Shown: in pieces, positions 27,157 to 35,551 of the stretch
Numbering within the stretch: the stretch's first letter is position 1
Layout: the number at the start of each line of letters is the position of its first letter
Origin: Thiomicrorhabdus sp. zzn3
GTDB taxonomy: Bacteria; Pseudomonadota; Gammaproteobacteria; Thiomicrospirales; Thiomicrospiraceae
Length of the DNA stretch: 64,000 nucleotides
Reading direction: 5' to 3'
NCBI RefSeq assembly: GCF_029767755.1
Contig: NZ_JARUQS010000002.1
Span: 62,808-126,807 of the forward strand
Made by a program: the position numbers and the translations under genes
Notes under the pieces: generated by a model
Told to the model about the DNA's origin: nothing
What the model saw: only the letters and a program-made list of their open reading frames with translations
The model's database searches: none

Positions 27157-28659
27157 ATGAAACCAGTTAACTCAAATTTTTATTCAAACGGCTTCTCTCT
27201 TTTAGAATTAGTCATTGTGCTCGCCATCGCAAGCATTATCGGCACCGGTTCCATGGTCGTTTATTCGGAATTTCACGATCATGCCAAATGGCAAGAAAGC
27301 CAGGGTAAATTGGCCGTGGTTAAGAAGGCGATCATTAAATTTACCCAAAAAAATAAATTTGTGCCCTGCCCAGATGCCAATCAGGACGGGTTTGAATCCA
27401 GAACGGCCACCAGAGGGCGAATCCCCGCCGTTCCAGCCACTCCCGCTATTCCTGCAGTCCCAGGCACCGCCAGCCGACCGACCATTCCAGCCATTCCGGC
27501 CGTGCCCGCACAACCGGCGATTCCCAACATTCCGGTGAATACCTGTACTGCGGATACCGGTACCGTTCCCTATGAAACCATCGGCTTGAGCCGCGCATCG
27601 GTGGAAGACAGCTGGGGGAATTTAATCGTCTATGCGGTGGATCAGGGAGTCACCGATCCTGATTTGATGCTGGATTGTCCGCAACAGACATCCTGCTTTT
27701 TCAATCGCGACCCGATTCCGGCGCTGCCAGCCAATCGCGTCTACCCTGGCAGTGCCCTACCGGCATTTGATGCCTCCACGCTGCCTACGGAATCCCTGCT
27801 AGGAAGCAACAACCTGCGCATCTGTTCCAGTTCGGCCTGTTCTGACGTCGTGGCAGACGGCCAGGTAGTGATCCTGGTCGCCAGAAACCAGAACGGTCAC
27901 AGCAATAACGGCTTAGAGGCCGACGAAAATGAGAACATTGATGGCGACCGCAACTTCGTCGTCACCCGTTACGCCAAGTCTCCCTATTACGATGATTCCG
28001 TACTGGGCATTGGGGCTTACGAACTGAAACTGCCAAACGGCATGGAAACCTACGAAGTTGTCAACACCTCGTCAACCACCACCACTAATCCGATGAAAAG
28101 CGGGGAAAACGTCACCGGTGGCGGGGCCGATAAAAGCATCGGCAATATCGGGGATAACAACCCCTATAGTAACAATGTACAAACAGCGGTCTTTGACCAG
28201 ACCGTAAGCTTTGGTGCAGAGTACGCCGGCAAGACCGTCGTCATGAATTTGGACACCAAAGCCTATGGCACCTGGGATCAGCCTTCCAGGTGGGATCCTA
28301 ACCTAACCAGCGACAAGGCCTTTATTTCGGCCAATGGTGACATCTTAGAAACCCTGACGTACGATGCCACCCAAAACGATCAGGACGGTTACTATAGCTA
28401 CTACGATCCGGCACGAGCGGGTGAAGAAGGCGTCCCGAACCGGACTGAAAAGTATTGGGACGACTCCCATGAAGTTGTGTTTCAGCTGGATGAAAGCGGT
28501 GATGCCAATCTCCAATTTGCCGTTGCCACCACCGGAACCGATGAACAGGTGGACTTCACCAACATTCAGTTGGTCATTTACGATACACCACCTCTCATAC
28601 CGAGCTTTCCAAGTGTTCACCCCATTGACGGCATTGAGCAAACACAAGGATTAGAATGA
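27157..28659 (+). CDS. Large prepilin-like protein with Pro-rich insert and beta-sandwich tail (third of four)
   Basis: 500 residues. Signal: G12 then FSLLELVIVLAIASIIG with Glu at mature position 5. PCPDANQDG lies at 70-78. Residues about 88-127 are an Ala/Ile/Val/Pro repeat (PAVPATPAIPAVPG and similar), an extended spacer inserted exactly between the calcium-like loop and the next Cys. The block VEDSWGNLIVYAVDQG follows. From about residue 320 a separate beta-rich domain begins (FDQTVSFGAEYAGKTVVMN ... VVFQLDESGDANLQFAV), which resembles the sandwich modules of large RTX adhesins by eye. This suggests a surface-exposed minor pilin with a binding head. Its stop overlaps the next start. Confidence 0.85.
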   Translation: MKPVNSNFYSNGFSLLELVIVLAIASIIGTGSMVVYSEFHDHAKWQESQGKLAVVKKAIIKFTQKNKFVPCPDANQDGFESRTATRGRIPAVPATPAIPAVPGTASRPTIPAIPAVPAQPAIPNIPVNTCTADTGTVPYETIGLSRASVEDSWGNLIVYAVDQGVTDPDLMLDCPQQTSCFFNRDPIPALPANRVYPGSALPAFDASTLPTESLLGSNNLRICSSSACSDVVADGQVVILVARNQNGHSNNGLEADENENIDGDRNFVVTRYAKSPYYDDSVLGIGAYELKLPNGMETYEVVNTSSTTTTNPMKSGENVTGGGADKSIGNIGDNNPYSNNVQTAVFDQTVSFGAEYAGKTVVMNLDTKAYGTWDQPSRWDPNLTSDKAFISANGDILETLTYDATQNDQDGYYSYYDPARAGEEGVPNRTEKYWDDSHEVVFQLDESGDANLQFAVATTGTDEQVDFTNIQLVIYDTPPLIPSFPSVHPIDGIEQTQGLE

Positions 28660-30074
28660 TGCGCACAACAAAACGGCGACCACGCTCATCAACCCAAGAA
28701 TCCGGTTTTACTCTGGTTGAGTTAACCATTGTCATGCTGATTGTCGGGATTGCCCTGGTTGGCTTGTTAACCAATACCGGCACGGTTCGACACGTACAAA
28801 AAATCAAAGAAACAGAAACCTCACTGAACAAAATCAAACAAGAGCTGCTCAGTTACGGCCGGGTTCACAAGTTTTTGCCCTGCCCGGATAGTGATCATGA
28901 CGGTCGCGAAAACCGTGTCGGCCAATGCTCTGTCAGTGTCGGGACCGTACCTTATCTGGATTTAGGCATCCAGCGAGAAGAGAGTTTAGATGAATGGGGA
29001 AACCCTTTTCGTTACGCTATCAATACCGACGCGACCGACAGCAGCTTAATTTGCGACAAGCGCAGTTCTGCCAGTTTTTTCTGTGATCAGGGCGCCAATA
29101 TCACCCCGTGGTTCACCTTGACCGATACGCCCCCCACCGCGGCCGACCGAGGCAGCGGCAATTACTATATCTGCAACGCCAATACCACGACCTGTAATGC
29201 GGCAACCGTCGCCAACAGTGCCAATATTGAGCTCAATACCGCAAGTGTCGTGCTGGTCGCTTATAACCAAGACGGCTTCGCAGCCCTGAACAACTGTGCC
29301 AGCCAAAACGCGGCATCGCAAGAAAATTGCGACATCGACCTATATTATCATCGCGCCGTCGCGTCCAATCAGGGCGACCAGTTTTTTGACGACATCATCA
29401 TTCCCATCAGCGGTTATGAAATTAAATCTTATATTTTGTCGCAAATGCTCACCTGGGACAGCTTCTCTTCCTCCAGTACCTCTTCCGGACTGACGCCAAC
29501 CTATGAGGACTTTGACATTACCGCCGATGACACCGTTCCCGTCTCCAATGAGGAGGCATCTCCGGATGTGATCCTGGTTAATCGCAATGTCGAAACCGAC
29601 CTCAACTTGGGAGGCGGAGACGATTACTTAGCGATTGGCCATGATTTGGAAACCGGCGCCGACATCGATACCGGATACGGTAATGATCAACTGTATATTG
29701 TTGCCGAAGCACGTGGCAACATCGATTTAAGCCGCGGGGATGACCGCTTTGTACTCGGCACTGACTTACAGGCAAATCTTGATGCCGGTTGGGGCAACGA
29801 CAAAGTGTGGATACAAGGCAACGTGCTTTCCGGCTCCAATCTGAACATGAACAAAGACGATGATGTTGTATGGCTCGGCGATAGCGCCGACAGCTCAAGC
29901 GGTCAAATCAATGATGATATCGACGGCGGCTCGGGCTACGACATTTTGGTGCTCGAAAACACCACTAAAAGCGAATGGGACAGCAGTATCAGCCTGCAAA
30001 ACCGGGTGGATAATTTTGAACTGGTTATTTTCAAAGCGGATGAATCCGGCGTTCGAGAGTATATTGAACGATAG
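28656..30074 (+). CDS. Prepilin-like protein fused to RTX-type repeats (fourth of four)
   Basis: 472 residues; the ATG overlaps the previous stop (ATGA), so it is translationally coupled. Signal: G17 then FTLVELTIVMLIVGIALVG with Glu at mature position 5. PCPDSDHDG lies at 75-83, then LDEWGNPFRYAI. From about 318 to 430 there is a run of imperfect nonapeptides ending in acidic Gly-Asp motifs: GGGDDYLAIG, GYGNDQLYI, SRGDDRFVLG, GWGNDKVWI, NKDDDVVWLG, GGSGYDILVL. These resemble the calcium-binding GGxGxDxLx repeats of RTX toxins and adhesins, though several have lost glycines. A pilin stalk with an RTX-like head is unusual. Function in adhesion is inference. Confidence 0.85.
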   Translation: MMRTTKRRPRSSTQESGFTLVELTIVMLIVGIALVGLLTNTGTVRHVQKIKETETSLNKIKQELLSYGRVHKFLPCPDSDHDGRENRVGQCSVSVGTVPYLDLGIQREESLDEWGNPFRYAINTDATDSSLICDKRSSASFFCDQGANITPWFTLTDTPPTAADRGSGNYYICNANTTTCNAATVANSANIELNTASVVLVAYNQDGFAALNNCASQNAASQENCDIDLYYHRAVASNQGDQFFDDIIIPISGYEIKSYILSQMLTWDSFSSSSTSSGLTPTYEDFDITADDTVPVSNEEASPDVILVNRNVETDLNLGGGDDYLAIGHDLETGADIDTGYGNDQLYIVAEARGNIDLSRGDDRFVLGTDLQANLDAGWGNDKVWIQGNVLSGSNLNMNKDDDVVWLGDSADSSSGQINDDIDGGSGYDILVLENTTKSEWDSSISLQNRVDNFELVIFKADESGVREYIER

Positions 30075-30162
30075 CTCTACTCTGATTTGCCAACACAAGC
30101 CGGTTGCTCTATTATCAAAAAGAGGGGATTACCCTTTATTATTTCAACGATGAGGTGACATC

Positions 30163-30483
30163 ATGAAACGCTCCGCTCTTGCTTTAACCCTACTATTCAG
30201 CTCTCCGTTTATTTTTTACGCCTCTGCTTCTGTTGCCGAGCCGCCTAATAAAGCGGAACGGAAAGCCCAAAAGCAACCAACTCCGAATTACGGTCAGATT
30301 CGCAGTGAAGAAGCGCACAAACAACGAGATATGAAAAAAGAACGCCAGGAAATCGAGGGCAATCGAGACAAAACCCAACTGGAACGTGAACGCGAACGAG
30401 AAAGTCAGCGCTACCGAGAAGAACAAACTCGAGAGTTGCAGAAACATCGTGAAGAAATGTTACGCGAACGACGCCAAAACTAA
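30163..30483 (+). CDS. Small exported, highly charged coiled-coil protein
   Basis: 106 residues; no family recognised. A signal peptide (MKRSALALTLLFSSPFIFYA, cleavage likely near SVAEP) precedes an extremely charged helix rich in Arg, Glu, Lys and Gln (for example QLERERERESQRYREEQTRE), with no cysteines and almost no hydrophobic residues. It may be a single extended periplasmic helix. The ATG has a good ribosome binding site (GAGGTGA). It follows the prepilin set by 88 bases on the same strand and ends 25 bases from the convergent GIY-YIG gene. Function unknown. Confidence 0.65.
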   Translation: MKRSALALTLLFSSPFIFYASASVAEPPNKAERKAQKQPTPNYGQIRSEEAHKQRDMKKERQEIEGNRDKTQLERERERESQRYREEQTRELQKHREEMLRERRQN

Positions 30484-30508
30484 GCGGCTTCGCTTTTGTG
30501 CCATTCCT

Positions 30509-30811
30509 CTAAAGCGAGTTATTTATTGAGACCAACCTCTCTTTTGCCGCTTTTGGGAGCTGTTTCAGATGATATTCGCGCTTAAGTGCCGCTTGGCGGT
30601 TTTCAGCCCGCTCTTGATAAACCAATTGACACGGGCGGCGGGATTGGGTGTAACGGGCACCTCCTGTGATTTCGCCGTTGTGTTGACGTAATCGCTTATC
30701 CAATTGAGTGGTGATGCCGCAATAAAGGGATTGATCTGAACAGCGCAGCAGGTAAACCCACCAGGCCTGTTCCGTTTTTTCAGCCGCCTGGCAATCAGAC
30801 TTGGTCGCCAT
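30509..30811 (-). CDS. GIY-YIG nuclease superfamily protein (UPF0213 type)
   Basis: 100 residues forming one GIY-YIG domain: WVYLLRCSDQSLYCGITTQL corresponds to the GIY...YIG strands, followed by the Arg of RLRQHN and the conserved GGARYTQSRRP and ALKREYHLKQLPK. YhbQ/UPF0213-type proteins of this size are single-domain putative DNA endonucleases of unclear role. The 5' part of the gene (30760-30772) contains a copy of the dispersed palindrome within coding sequence. Monocistronic, convergent with the charged exported protein. Confidence 0.88.
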   Translation of the reverse strand: MATKSDCQAAEKTEQAWWVYLLRCSDQSLYCGITTQLDKRLRQHNGEITGGARYTQSRRPCQLVYQERAENRQAALKREYHLKQLPKAAKERLVSINNSL

Positions 30812-30965
30812 AGTAACGTCGGTTACATCAGCACGTGTAGTGCATGTTAGGTTGCCGCTTATCTTTTGACAAGTTCAAGACACGCTTCGCACGCAATAGA
30901 AGCCGATTGCGAAGAAGCATAACACCGAAGTTGGCAATGAGAAGCGCAAGATATACGTGCATGAT

Positions 30966-31457
30966 TTAATCCGCCGTTGCTCTAACCCAATGGCCGGATT
31001 TTCCACCTTTCTTTTCCAGCAGCTGTACCTGATCGATAATCATGCCTTTATCAACCGCTTTACACATATCGTACAAGGTCAAGGCGGCGGCGCTGGCGGC
31101 GGTTAACGCCTCCATCTCCACGCCGGTCTGCCCGACCAATTTGCAGATCGCAACGATCTCGACATGGCTGTTTTCCATATTTGGCGTCAGTTCCACCTTC
31201 ACCGAGGTCAGCATCAACGGGTGGCACATGGGAATAATGTCCGGGGTCTTTTTGGCGGCCATGATGCCGGCAATACGCGCAGTCGCCATGACATCCCCCT
31301 TCTTATGCTTGCCTTCGACAATCATCCGCAGGGTTTCTGGTTTCATGCGGATCACCGCCATAGCACGCGCTTCACGTTCGGTATGCGCTTTTTCACTGAC
31401 GTCGACCATGCGCGCCTGACCTTTTTCGTCCAAATGGGTTAAGCTGTTTTCACTCAT
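30966..31457 (-). CDS. moaC: Cyclic pyranopterin monophosphate synthase MoaC
   Basis: Acts with MoaA in the first step of molybdenum cofactor synthesis, turning the GTP-derived intermediate into cPMP. The sequence has [48 protein letters not shown], and [31 protein letters not shown], all standard. Starting at MSENSLTHL gives 163 residues and aligns with the E. coli start; a longer frame from 31484 is possible but would almost touch the moeA stop. Last gene of the minus-strand cofactor set. Confidence 0.95.
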   Translation of the reverse strand: MSENSLTHLDEKGQARMVDVSEKAHTEREARAMAVIRMKPETLRMIVEGKHKKGDVMATARIAGIMAAKKTPDIIPMCHPLMLTSVKVELTPNMENSHVEIVAICKLVGQTGVEMEALTAASAAALTLYDMCKAVDKGMIIDQVQLLEKKGGKSGHWVRATAD

Positions 31458-31488
31458 CGAATTGCTCACTTTCTCTCTGTTCATGCAA

Positions 31489-32700
31489 TTAAATCATGTC
31501 ATTAAAGGAGTAAAAGGCCACCAAATCGCCTTTTTGAATGGTGCTGTCTTCCGGAATCACCGCAAAACCGTCCGCCCAAACGGTCGAGTTCAGTACCCCG
31601 GAGCTTTGGTTGTGATACAGCTCCAATTTCATTTGCGCCGACTCTTTGTCCGAAATCAGACGCGCCCGTGCAAATTCACGACGGAAGCCGGGTTTAAGCC
31701 AGTCAAAATCGGCCTGCGCCCAGATCGGTTTAAGACAGATGTTCTCCACCCCTTGCATACGCAGCAGATACGGACGCGCAAACAAGCTAAAAGTGGCGAA
31801 AGCCGACACCGGGTTGCCCGGCAGACCGATAAACGGCGTCCCCTGAATATCGCCGTAAGCCAACGGTTTGCCCGGCTTCATTTTGACCTTCCACATATCC
31901 AGAGAACCTAACTGATCAATCGCCGGTTTGATGTGGTCTTCTTCACCCACGGAAACACCGCCGGTGGTCATCACCACGTCCGCAACCGAAGCGGCTTGCT
32001 TCATCGCCTCGACGGTGGCTTCCAAGGTGTCTTCAACGTGGCCCAGATCAATCAACTCAAAACCCAGTTGCGGCACGGCACCCGCCAAAACATAACGGTT
32101 GGCATTAAAGATTTTACCCGGCTGCGGCGCTTCGCCTGGTTCCAAAAGTTCATCCCCGGTGGTAAAGGTGGCGATCTTAAGACGCTGAAATACCGTCACT
32201 TCGCCAATACCAATCGAGGTAATCAATCCGAGATCTTGAGCACGTAAACGATGACCCGCCTCAAGAATGGTTTCTCCAACACGGATATCATCACCGGTTC
32301 TGCGGATATTCTGACCCGCTTTAGGCTCTGTGGCATTGATTTTCACCTTGTCACCGACCATTTCGGTTTCTTCCTGCATCACCACCGCATTGGCATTTTC
32401 AGGAATCGGTGCCCCGGTAAAAATGCGCGCAACCGTTCCGCACGCCAATGGTTGCGGATGACTGCCTGCCGGAATGCGCTGACTGACGGCAAAAGTATCT
32501 TCATGAGTCAGATCGTAAAGATGCAGCGCGTAGCCATCCATTTGACTGTTATCATGCGGCGGCACATTGACCGAAGACACAATCGGCTCGGCCAAAACTC
32601 TGCCCAGCGCTTCAGCCACAGGCACGGTTTCCGTTTTATGGGTGATTTTAGCCTTGGAGACCAAATAGGAGACAGCTTCATCAAAGGTTTTCATTCCCAT
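31489..32700 (-). CDS. moeA: Molybdopterin molybdenumtransferase MoeA
   Basis: Inserts molybdate into adenylated molybdopterin. Four-domain MoeA layout in 403 residues: [16 protein letters not shown] near residue 60, then [20 protein letters not shown], the catalytic-domain motif [27 protein letters not shown] and [13 protein letters not shown], and a C-terminal beta domain. Separated from moaE upstream by a strong minus-strand terminator, so moeA-moaC probably have their own promoter in about 32701-32770. Confidence 0.95.
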   Translation of the reverse strand: MGMKTFDEAVSYLVSKAKITHKTETVPVAEALGRVLAEPIVSSVNVPPHDNSQMDGYALHLYDLTHEDTFAVSQRIPAGSHPQPLACGTVARIFTGAPIPENANAVVMQEETEMVGDKVKINATEPKAGQNIRRTGDDIRVGETILEAGHRLRAQDLGLITSIGIGEVTVFQRLKIATFTTGDELLEPGEAPQPGKIFNANRYVLAGAVPQLGFELIDLGHVEDTLEATVEAMKQAASVADVVMTTGGVSVGEEDHIKPAIDQLGSLDMWKVKMKPGKPLAYGDIQGTPFIGLPGNPVSAFATFSLFARPYLLRMQGVENICLKPIWAQADFDWLKPGFRREFARARLISDKESAQMKLELYHNQSSGVLNSTVWADGFAVIPEDSTIQKGDLVAFYSFNDMI

Positions 32701-32769
32701 CCTCGACAGTCATGTTTGGTTATACAGATGTTTAATGTTATCGCGTTTTATTGTTTGCTTTCTACAAAA

Positions 32770-32796
32770 CAAAAAAATCCCCGCTAAGGGCGGGGA
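32770..32796 (-). terminator. Rho-independent terminator after moaE
   Basis: On the minus strand TCCCCGC and GCGGGGA form a seven-base GC-rich stem with a five-base loop, followed by eight T residues (A run at 32770-32777 on the plus strand). It separates moaA-moaD-moaE from moeA-moaC. Confidence 0.85.
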
Positions 32797-32858
32797 AATG
32801 ACAGATTCAGTTACAAAAATAGTAGAAAGAAGGTTTAAATGCAAAACTCTATACTGGG

Positions 32859-33344
32859 TTATTTCCAGCGTTTTTCGGCTTCCTGATCGCTAAGACGCGC
32901 ATCGACCCAACGCTCTTCACCATTTGGAAAAGTCTCTTTTTTCCAGAACGGCGCATTAGTTTTCAGGTAATCCATAATAAAGTGTGCCGCGTAAAAGGCG
33001 TTTTCACGATGGCGGCTGCTCACCGCCACCAGGACAATTTGATCAGTCGGATACATTTTGCCGATGCGGTGAATGATCACGCTCGATTCCAATTCCCAAC
33101 GCTGATGGGCTTCCTGGCGGATATTTTCCAACGCCTTTTCGGTCATCCCCGGATAATGCTCCAGCTCCAGAACCGCCACATCATCGCCCTCGTTAATATC
33201 GCGCACCGTACCGACAAACGAGACCACCGCACCGACATCGGTATGACCTTCACGCAGTTTGGCGACTTCGGTCGACAGATCAAAATCTTCTTCCTGAACT
33301 CTTATATTCGGGTACTTCAGGCTCTGTTGAGTTTCTGGCGCCAT
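32859..33344 (-). CDS. moaE: Molybdopterin synthase catalytic subunit MoaE
   Basis: Large subunit of molybdopterin synthase, which adds two sulfurs to cPMP using the MoaD thiocarboxylate. Conserved pieces: GAVVSFVGTVRD, LELEHYPGMTEKAL, VIIHRIGKMYPTDQIVLVAV, SRHRENAFYAAHFIMDYLK and the catalytic-lysine segment APFWKKETFPNGEERWVDA. 161 residues. Starts seven bases after the moaD stop, in the same transcript. Confidence 0.95.
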   Translation of the reverse strand: MAPETQQSLKYPNIRVQEEDFDLSTEVAKLREGHTDVGAVVSFVGTVRDINEGDDVAVLELEHYPGMTEKALENIRQEAHQRWELESSVIIHRIGKMYPTDQIVLVAVSSRHRENAFYAAHFIMDYLKTNAPFWKKETFPNGEERWVDARLSDQEAEKRWK

Positions 33345-33351
33345 AAAAAAC

Positions 33352-33600
33352 TTAACCTCCGGTCACCGGCGGAAAGAACGCCACTTCATCTCCGGCTTTA
33401 ATCTCGGTTTGACGATTGGCGACGTCGTGGTTGACGGCAATCTGCAAATTCTGATTATCCAACAAGGCCTGCTTCCAGTTTTCGCCACGCTCCGCCAATT
33501 CAGCAATCAAGGATTCAACCGTGGTATGCGATGCCGGAAGCTGTTCACTGGCCTTGCCTAACATTTCACGAAAACTGGCAAAATAAAGTACGTTAACCAT
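33352..33600 (-). CDS. moaD: Molybdopterin synthase sulfur carrier subunit MoaD
   Basis: Ubiquitin-fold sulfur carrier; its C-terminal Gly-Gly becomes the thiocarboxylate donor. The end of the protein, DEVAFFPPVTGG, is the family signature, and the N-terminus MVNVLYFASFREMLG matches. The ATG at 33600 follows TGAGGA at a good distance; the frame is open seven codons further without support. 82 residues. Directly upstream of moaE. Confidence 0.94.
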   Translation of the reverse strand: MVNVLYFASFREMLGKASEQLPASHTTVESLIAELAERGENWKQALLDNQNLQIAVNHDVANRQTEIKAGDEVAFFPPVTGG

Positions 33601-33663
33601 CTTATGTTCCTCAAACTCCATTTTTAGAGCAATGATTAATTTTTTGCTTTGTTCATTTAAAAA

Positions 33664-33681
33664 CTGAACAGGCCTGTTCAG
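33664..33681. repeat. Perfect 18-bp CAGGCCTG palindrome between moaA and moaD
   Basis: CTGAACAGGCCTGTTCAG, fully symmetric, the longest single perfect copy seen here. It lies in the 96-base gap between moaA and moaD and could weaken or stop transcription between them. Confidence 0.85.
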
Positions 33682-33696
33682 CGTTACGTTCGGCGT

Positions 33697-34698
33697 TTAA
33701 CCGCCCAACTGCACCATTTGTCTAAATTCGATGTTGTGCACGTTCTCATTAAAGAAGTGACGTTCCGGCTTTTTCAACATGGCATCGACAATCAGCTGCT
33801 CCAATTCCGCATCACTGATGCCGTCACGCAACGGCGTTCTTAAGTCCACCGAATCTTCCTGCCCCAAACACAGCGCCAATACCCCACGGGCGGTCAAACG
33901 CACACGATTACAAGTCTCACAGAAGTGCTGAGACACCGCGGAAATCACCCCGATTCGTGTCTGCGTACCGGCAATGACAAAGTTTCGCGACGGTCCGTCG
34001 TGTGTCTTACCGGAAGAAGGGATCAGATCCGCACCCACATGATGACGAACACGTTTTAAAATCTTTTCCGCTGCATAATGCTGATCCATCATGCTCACGC
34101 CCGCTGGGCCGATCGGCATGGTTTCGATAAAGCGTACTTCAACGCCTTTTTCCAAACCATAATCGACCATGGCTTCAATTTCATCGTCGTTGGTGCCTTT
34201 CATCACCACCATGTTGAATTTAACCGGATTCAGACCCACTTCCAGCGCTTTATCCACCCCTGCCAAAACTTTTTCCAAATCCCCGCCGCGGGTGATTTTG
34301 TTAAAGCGCTGCGGTCTTAAAGAGTCGATGGAAATATTGACCCGGCTTACTCCAGCCGCTTTCAAAGCTTCGGCCTCGCGCGCCAAATGGTGGGCGTTAG
34401 TAGACAAGGCAATATCTTCCAGGCCTTCATACTGACTGATCTGGCCAACCAAAGAAGCCAGGTCTTTACGCACCAAAGGTTCACCGCCGGTCAGGCGCAC
34501 CTTAGCCACGCCCAGATTGACAAACGCCTTAATAATACGCGCCAGCTCATCGTAAGAAAGATATTCGGCATGATGCCCTTCAGGGTGCACGCCTTGCTCC
34601 GGCATGCAATACCCACAGCGATAATTACAGCGGTCTGTTACCGAAACGCGCACATACTCAATCTTACGGTTAAACGGATCAATCAGTTCTTTTTTCAT
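33697..34698 (-). CDS. moaA: GTP 3',8-cyclase MoaA (radical SAM)
   Basis: Starts molybdenum cofactor synthesis by cyclising GTP. N-terminal radical SAM cluster C24-x3-C28-x2-C31 (DRCNYRCGYCMP), SAM-binding VRLTGGEPLVRKDL, and the C-terminal second cluster HFCETCNRVRLTARGVLALC with its CxxC-x13-C pattern. The protein ends in the conserved Gly-Gly (VQLGG) needed for activity. 333 residues. First gene of the minus-strand moa set, upstream of moaD and moaE. Confidence 0.96.
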   Translation of the reverse strand: MKKELIDPFNRKIEYVRVSVTDRCNYRCGYCMPEQGVHPEGHHAEYLSYDELARIIKAFVNLGVAKVRLTGGEPLVRKDLASLVGQISQYEGLEDIALSTNAHHLAREAEALKAAGVSRVNISIDSLRPQRFNKITRGGDLEKVLAGVDKALEVGLNPVKFNMVVMKGTNDDEIEAMVDYGLEKGVEVRFIETMPIGPAGVSMMDQHYAAEKILKRVRHHVGADLIPSSGKTHDGPSRNFVIAGTQTRIGVISAVSQHFCETCNRVRLTARGVLALCLGQEDSVDLRTPLRDGISDAELEQLIVDAMLKKPERHFFNENVHNIEFRQMVQLGG

Positions 34699-34908
34699 AA
34701 AGCTTCAAATCGTTGTTTTTTCTGTTCGAAACGTTATGTCCGAACGGGAATAACGAATTTTACACAAAAAAGTGAAGAATACAATCTCCGCCATTTAATT
34801 TTCATTGTCACAGCCTAGCGATTTTTTGATTAGGAAGCCCCAAAACACTCAACAAAGTCCTCGGCCAAGATCATTTTCAAAAAAATTTAAATAGATTTTA
34901 AAATAGAT

Positions 34909-34937
34909 TTGACAGAGTCCTATCTGATCCCTATAAT
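34909..34937 (+). promoter_or_regulatory. Consensus sigma-70 promoter of tRNA operon
   Basis: TTGACA (34909-34914), a 17-base spacer and TATAAT (34932-34937), all perfect consensus, 18 bases before tRNA-Phe. A/T-rich DNA upstream (AAAAAAATTTAAATAGATTT) could act as an UP element. Confidence 0.9.
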
Positions 34938-34954
34938 ACGCCGAATCTGATTCA

Positions 34955-35030
34955 GGCCTGATAGCTCAGTCGGTAGAGCAAGGGATTGAAAATCCCTGTG
35001 TCCCTGGTTCGATTCCAGGTCAGGCCACCA
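34955..35030 (+). tRNA. tRNA-Phe (GAA)
   Basis: 76 bases with encoded CCA. Acceptor stem GGCCTGA / TCAGGCC, D-loop AGCTCAGTCGGTAGAGC, anticodon stem-loop AGGGA-TTGAAAA-TCCCT with GAA, and GGTTCGATTCC in the T arm. The CAGGCCTG at its 5' edge is a product of the acceptor stem, probably by chance. Confidence 0.97.
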
Positions 35031-35036
35031 TATATT

Positions 35037-35120
<84 letters not shown>

Positions 35121-35157
35121 TTTTTATGTGAGGACCACCCCCCTCACATTGCCCCCC

Positions 35158-35183
35158 AAAACCGGCTTTATGCCGGTTTTTTT
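35158..35183 (+). terminator. Rho-independent terminator of the tRNA operon
   Basis: AAACCGGC and GCCGGTTT pair around a TTTAT loop and are followed by TTTTA, about 40 bases after tRNA-Leu. Confidence 0.85.
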
Positions 35184-35493
35184 ATATCTAAAATTTGCCC
35201 AGCCAGTCCTTTTAACCACTTTTCCTGCCTACGCTTCATGCACCTTAGATTCGCAAATAGCACCTGTTATTAAATAGTGCAGATGCACAAACCTATGGCA
35301 CAAATCCGTAACTTTCCATCTAAAATAAAACATTAACAAAACATTATTATTACGAATTTTAAAAAAATTAATACGTCATCAACCCTTCAAACATCAATCT
35401 AGATTAATCATATAAAACATATAGATAACAAAAAATAACTTAGCCTTAACCGCCTTGCCCATACCCCCATAATCCAAAAACACGATCCAAACA

Positions 35494-35510
35494 TGGCACT
35501 ATAAATGCTT
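35494..35510 (+). promoter_or_regulatory. Candidate sigma-54 promoter
   Basis: TGGCAC-TATAA-ATGCTT: the -24 GG (35495-35496) and -12 GC (35507-35508) are exactly ten bases apart, and only one base differs from TGGCAC-N5-TTGC. Transcription would start near 35520, about 30 bases before the ATG of the secreted repeat protein. Confidence 0.55.
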
Positions 35511-35551
35511 TTAATCGGCATTTGCATCATTTCTATACAAAAGGTTTCAAT

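Larger units (their letters stand above)
35121..35551. other. 431-bp intergenic region after the tRNA pair
   Basis: Contains the tRNA terminator (35158-35183), then about 300 bases of A/T-rich DNA without a credible gene, and a sigma-54-type promoter candidate (35494-35508) shortly before the next start codon. The A/T-rich stretch is where an enhancer-binding protein would be expected to act. Confidence 0.55.

Noticed and set aside
31458-31484. Longer moaC start at 31484
   Set aside because: No ribosome binding site and no conservation of the extra nine residues; the ATG at 31457 matches the family.
34699-34905. Possible molybdenum-cofactor riboswitch in the leader of moaA
   Set aside because: I looked for the conserved stem and bulge sequence and saw only short, weak dyads (for example CGTTAT ... 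ATAACG); not supported.
34949-34964. CAGGCCTG at the 5' end of tRNA-Phe as a functional repeat copy
   Set aside because: The core is explained by the tRNA acceptor stem GGCCTGA; kept in the count but not treated as an independent insertion.
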